Part shown: piece by piece, positions 5,516 to 8,575 of the stretch
How positions within the stretch are numbered: position 1 is the first letter of the stretch
Layout of the letters: each line of letters starts with the position of its first letter
Origin: CAJXCL01 sp036011265
Lineage (GTDB): Bacteria; Nitrospinota; Nitrospinia; CAJXCL01
Direction of reading: 5' to 3'
Length of the DNA: 8,575 nt
Assembly (NCBI GenBank): GCA_036011265.1
Contig: DASCNB010000022.1
Location: 1-8,575 of the forward strand
The notes under the pieces: model-generated
The model's input: the letters and a program-made list of their open reading frames with translations, nothing else
Database searches by the model: none
Told to the model about the DNA's origin: nothing
Made by a program: the position numbers and the translations under genes

Positions 5516-5676
5516 CTTGCAGACAGGTTTTCTGGCTCTCAGATCATCCTACTAACCGCCCCTTCCCATCCATTAAATGGAATAGTGGTTGTTTGCGGTT
5601 TTCGTCCCTGATTACAGCGGCGGGCCCACTTCAGTGTTTCACTGAATTCCCTGTTTTTCTCTTTCAAGAACCTGCA
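5516..5676 (-). promoter_or_regulatory. Cobalamin riboswitch 3 (aptamer) controlling bluB-cbtB-cbtA
   Basis: Minus-strand elements in order: outer stem TGCAGG near 5676 facing CCTGTCTGCA near 5517, GGGAA, stem TTCAG/CTGAA around TGAAACA, CCCGCCGCTGTAATCAGGG, ACGAAAACCGC, ACCACT, the GGATGGGAAGGGGCGG core, and the B12 box GAGCCAGAAAACCTGTC. The TTCAG/CTGAA stem differs in sequence from the other two copies but still pairs. One usually conserved base differs: CCACTA where riboswitches 1 and 2 have CCACTG. It is followed by a hairpin, an antiterminator strand and a terminator, so cobalamin should shut off transcription of the operon. Confidence 0.94.
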
Positions 5677-5686
5677 ATGTACTTAT

Positions 5687-5715
5687 TCTATAACCAATTC
5701 TATAGGAAGTGTCAA
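5687..5715 (-). promoter_or_regulatory. Sigma-70-type promoter for riboswitch 3 and the bluB operon
   Basis: On the minus strand TTGACA (5710-5715) is followed after 17 bases by TATAGA (5687-5692). Transcription would start near 5680, a few bases before the first stem of the aptamer. It lies between the porin stop and the riboswitch, so the operon is independent of the porin gene. Confidence 0.85.
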
Positions 5716-5729
5716 GACATTTTGAAGAA

Positions 5730-6884
5730 TTAAAAAAAACCGAATTGCAGACGAACTCCGTAAATGATTATATCCCGGATGTCGGTTCTCGGGAGATTTT
5801 TATGAAACTGTATATCCGGTGTGATAGATAGGTTGTCCGATAATTGGAAGTGGTAAAAAAGTTCAACTACTTTCTGGTTGCCAGAGTAAGCAGCAGCTAT
5901 TTTTTCATTTTTTTTCACTGTCCCTAATCCAAGCCCAGCAAAATCGTCGCTTCTTTTCCACATATTTCCATTTACTAACATGCCTCCACTCAAAGATGAG
6001 GTAACTGGGTTTGCTGATAAAAGAGGTTGTAAGCTACCTTTTTGCGATCCATATCTTAAAAAAAGACCTATGTTTTCAGTAACAAACTGGTCAAAACTTA
6101 TACCCCATCCAAAATTGGAATTAGAATCACTAGAGCTGTCATCTATTTTTGTATAATCCCGTCCGTCACTAATGAAGTAAAAACGGTAGTTTCCTTTCAA
6201 ATCCATGATGTTTGGCTTGAAGTTCATCTGCACTGCATGATATTTGTTTTTTGAGATTGAATCAAAGCTGGAGTTTGCCACAATGTAGGTATATTCAGAC
6301 CACTCGTGAGGAGAAAATAAAAACCGAATTCCAGGACCATAATAGTTATCCAATTCGGCAAAAAGAGTGCCGGCTTGCCGAACAAAAATACCCGCCATAA
6401 ACTGTGTTGTTTCATCGCCGGCAAAATTGTTTTGATCAGTGAATGAATGGATATCCATTTTGCCGAAATCAACAATCAACATTTCATCAATGAAAGTCCC
6501 TTCGTAGAATAGTTTCGAGATAGTGATGTCCTGGTGACCGGTATCCGGATTATGAATATTGAAAGGGTCGTAATTGGGATTGATGTTGGTAGTGAAATTA
6601 TCGTTAATTCCATTTCCTTCGCCTGTTTCAATATGAACAAAAAACTTATGTCCTCGGGCAATTTCAGAATTTAGATTTAAATCAAGAGAATAAGAAAAGT
6701 CTGTGGTGTCCTCGGTTCCCGCGGTAGTATCGTCATTTCCCGAGGTTCCCTGAAGTGCTGCAGTAATACCGCCTGTTACATTTACGGAATCGTACCACTT
6801 TTTCTTTTTAGTAGCCTCTGCGATGCCGGAAATTAAAATAAAATACACAGACGAAACTATTAAGATCTTCAAAAGTTTGAACAT
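5730..6884 (-). CDS. OprB-family (carbohydrate-selective type) outer-membrane porin
   Basis: A 384-residue outer-membrane protein with signal peptide MFKLLKILIVSSVYFILISG, cleaved near IAEA. The barrel shows landmarks of the OprB family: DFGKMDIHSFTDQNNFAGDE (about 138-157), FAGLGLG before the last strands, and VVELFYHFQLSDNLSITPDI, ending RLQFGFF with the C-terminal Phe needed for barrel assembly. OprB porins pass sugars or other small solutes; the specificity here cannot be read from the sequence. The start at 6884 is supported by the signal peptide, though the ribosome binding site is weak (AAGAAG). The stop lies 15 bases before the -35 box of the riboswitch 3 promoter, and no terminator is evident between them. 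No riboswitch precedes this gene. Confidence 0.8.
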   Translation of the reverse strand: MFKLLKILIVSSVYFILISGIAEATKKKKWYDSVNVTGGITAALQGTSGNDDTTAGTEDTTDFSYSLDLNLNSEIARGHKFFVHIETGEGNGINDNFTTNINPNYDPFNIHNPDTGHQDITISKLFYEGTFIDEMLIVDFGKMDIHSFTDQNNFAGDETTQFMAGIFVRQAGTLFAELDNYYGPGIRFLFSPHEWSEYTYIVANSSFDSISKNKYHAVQMNFKPNIMDLKGNYRFYFISDGRDYTKIDDSSSDSNSNFGWGISFDQFVTENIGLFLRYGSQKGSLQPLLSANPVTSSLSGGMLVNGNMWKRSDDFAGLGLGTVKKNEKIAAAYSGNQKVVELFYHFQLSDNLSITPDIQFHKNLPRTDIRDIIIYGVRLQFGFF

Positions 6885-6932
6885 ATGCTTCTTTTGTTAG
6901 TAAGGTAATATTAATGCAAAATCTTACGTTGA

Positions 6933-7133
6933 AAAAACATTACTCCTTTTCTACCGTTCTTAACGGTAAAATCCTTAAAAACATTACCCGGATTTCAGCT
7001 ATGCGATCTTATCAGCGCGGTTAAAGGCTGTAAAGATAGCATAGAAGCGTTACTTTCAGAAGAAATTGTTCCCGAACCTGCTGCAAAAGATTTATCTTTC
7101 ATAAAAGGGTTTCTTTATTCTGAGGAGTATTAA
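6933..7133 (+). pseudogene. Possible 3' remnant of an unknown gene
   Basis: In the 276-base gap between the porin and efflux genes, the plus strand is open for 66 codons from a TGA (6930-6932) to a TAA at 7131. The frame contains no ATG, GTG or TTG. The last 45 or so residues look like a protein tail (LISAVKGCKDSIEALLSEEI, then KDLSFIKGFLYSEEY at the end). I do not recognise it. It may be the leftover end of a deleted gene or chance. The same gap holds a palindrome at 6952-6968. Confidence 0.25.
6952..6968. repeat. Perfect palindrome upstream of the porin gene
   Basis: TACCGTT and AACGGTA flank a three-base centre. It lies about 70 bases upstream of the porin start. No T-run follows on either strand, so it is not a terminator; an operator is possible but unproven. 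Confidence 0.35.
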
Positions 7134-7160
7134 AAATCATATTTAGCAATATCCCACAAT

Positions 7161-8575
7161 TTAAATAATAGTTTTATTTTTAGTACGATGGAAAATACTA
7201 TACAGCACCGGTAAAACAATCAGTGTAAGAGCTGTGGAAGATAAAATTCCTCCAATAACCACAGTAGCCAGTGGCCGTTGTACTTCCGCTCCTGCCCCGG
7301 TAGCTATTGCCATAGGGAGAAAGCCCAATGAGGCAACAAGGGCCGTCATTAATACGGGCCGCAACCGCTTTATTGATCCTTGAAATATAGCCTCTTTTAG
7401 AGGCAACCCTTCCAGACGAAGCTGGTTTATAAAGGAAATCATAACAAGGCCGTTTAGTACGGCTACACCGGACAGCGCAATAAATCCCACTGCCGCGGAA
7501 ATGGAGAGGGGGATACCTCTTATCCAGAGAGATACAATCCCCCCTGTAAGAGCAAGGGGTATCCCGGTAAATACCAATAGAGCGTCTTTAACCGTTCCAA
7601 AGGTTGTAAAGAGTAGAAATAATATCAGCAAAAGGGCAACGGGGACAACAATTTGCAGTCGCTTCGCGGCAGAAATCATGTGCTCAAACTGGCCTCCCCA
7701 CTTGATCCAGTACCCTGCGGGTATGGTGACTTCTTCATTAATTTTCTGTTCTGCTTCCTTTACAAACGATCCGATGTCACGACCTCGCACATTTGCCGTA
7801 ACTACAACCCGGCGTTTGCCGTTTTCTCTGCTGATCTGGTTTGGTCCCGGCGCTATATTGAATTCTGCGACAGAACCAAGGGGGATGTAAGGGGGTTGCT
7901 TGCTATTTCCTGAAAAAGCTGTTGGGGTAAGACCTTTGCCTTTCCTGTTATTATTCGGAAGGGGGATCGGTATTCTTTGAAGTGCTTCTAAATTGTCGCG
8001 CATATCATCTGGCAGGCGGACCAGCAGGTCAAACCGACGGTCTCCTTCAAATATTTGTCCTGCCTGCTTGCCTCCTATGGCAATCTCTATTACTTCATGC
8101 ACATCGGAAATGTTTAGCCCATACCTTGCCATTTCCTGCCGGTTTATCTTAATTGTCATGATTGGCAGGCCTGTCACCTGTTCCACTTTTACATCAGAAG
8201 CTCCCGCTATTTTTAATAACACTTTTTCTATTTTTTTGCCTGTCTGCAGCAAGGCGTCCATCTCATCACCAAATACTTTCACAGCTATATCGCTACGCAC
8301 GCCGGCTATAAGTTCATTAAAACGCATCTCAATAGGCTGAATAATTTCGTACTTACTACCTGCAACTTTGTTCATGCGGTCTTCAAACTTTTTAATCAAA
8401 TTTTCTTTCGTGAGGCCGGGGTCTGGCCATTCTTCTCTAGGTTTGATCATGGCAAATACATCGGCCACACTGGGCGGCATGGGATCAGTAGCGATCTCTG
8501 CAGTGCCTATTTTTGCAAAGACATTTTTCACTTCCTCTATTTTTTGTATTTCTTTTTCCAGAGTATGCTGCATTT
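7161..8575 (-). CDS. czcA: CzcA/CusA-type heavy-metal RND efflux pump, C-terminal part
   Basis: This is the last 470 or so residues of an inner-membrane RND proton/cation antiporter, which in the family exports Co2+, Zn2+, Cd2+ or Cu+/Ag+ through a periplasmic adaptor and outer-membrane channel. The frame continues beyond the window; the ATG at 8573 is internal, since family members are about 1,040 residues. Counted from 8573, the periplasmic part includes AEIATDPMPPSVADVF, FNELIAGVRSDIAVKVFG, GGKQAGQIFEGDRRFDLLVR and GPNQISRENGKRRVVV. Five membrane segments follow at about 305-326, 331-353, 358-383, 405-426 and 431-461, with the family motif RLRPVLMTALVASLGFLP. About 20 extra residues (207-228) stand between PIPLP and YIPLGSVAEF. 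The TM4 residues that help tell metals apart are outside the window, so specificity is open. The stop is TAA; no terminator is evident. Confidence 0.93.
   Translation of the reverse strand, partial: MQHTLEKEIQKIEEVKNVFAKIGTAEIATDPMPPSVADVFAMIKPREEWPDPGLTKENLIKKFEDRMNKVAGSKYEIIQPIEMRFNELIAGVRSDIAVKVFGDEMDALLQTGKKIEKVLLKIAGASDVKVEQVTGLPIMTIKINRQEMARYGLNISDVHEVIEIAIGGKQAGQIFEGDRRFDLLVRLPDDMRDNLEALQRIPIPLPNNNRKGKGLTPTAFSGNSKQPPYIPLGSVAEFNIAPGPNQISRENGKRRVVVTANVRGRDIGSFVKEAEQKINEEVTIPAGYWIKWGGQFEHMISAAKRLQIVVPVALLLILFLLFTTFGTVKDALLVFTGIPLALTGGIVSLWIRGIPLSISAAVGFIALSGVAVLNGLVMISFINQLRLEGLPLKEAIFQGSIKRLRPVLMTALVASLGFLPMAIATGAGAEVQRPLATVVIGGILSSTALTLIVLPVLYSIFHRTKNKTII

Noticed and set aside
5386..5733. 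Open frames of 115 and 68 codons on the plus strand
   Set aside because: They lie opposite riboswitch 3, its terminator and its promoter, and their translations look like no protein.

Overview
This 8.6 kb window is the chromosome of a Gram-negative bacterium of roughly 40% G+C (estimated by eye). Two beta-barrel outer-membrane proteins, a heavy-metal RND pump and ordinary -35/-10 promoters support that. I cannot name the lineage from the sequence. Every recognisable gene is on the minus strand except the tetrapyrrole gene near the left end.

Layout. Bases 1-598 are the first 199 codons of dnaK (minus strand), with a clear promoter. Diverging from it is a fused uroporphyrinogen-III methyltransferase/uroporphyrinogen-III synthase (825-2378, plus), which makes precorrin-2 for B12 and siroheme. 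From 5720 down to 2504 the minus strand holds one cobalamin/cobalt block. In order it runs: consensus promoter, B12 riboswitch 3, terminator, bluB, cbtB, a cbtA-like gene, B12 riboswitch 2, terminator, a repeat-rich spacer, B12 riboswitch 1, and a small outer-membrane beta-barrel gene. Upstream lie an OprB-type porin (5730-6884) and the C-terminal part of a CzcA/CusA-type cation efflux pump that runs off the right edge (7161-8575).

How it works together. The genes make sense as cobalt and corrinoid supply. CbtAB would import cobalt, CobA-HemD commits uroporphyrinogen III to the corrin branch, and BluB makes the lower ligand dimethylbenzimidazole. The riboswitch-controlled barrel may serve outer-membrane entry of a corrinoid or cobalt. 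Riboswitches 2 and 3 have related expression platforms: a hairpin after the aptamer, a shared 18-base antiterminator strand, and an intrinsic terminator. Riboswitch 1 has no terminator and ends just before a ribosome binding site, so it probably acts on translation. Riboswitches 2 and 1 stand in series before the same gene.

Most notable points. (1) bluB has an in-frame TAG at codon 34, just after the conserved RRDxR motif, with homology continuing in the same frame on both sides. (2) A terminator-type and a translational B12 riboswitch are stacked in front of a small barrel that is not BtuB. (3) The spacer between them carries 11-base repeats and matched inverted arms.
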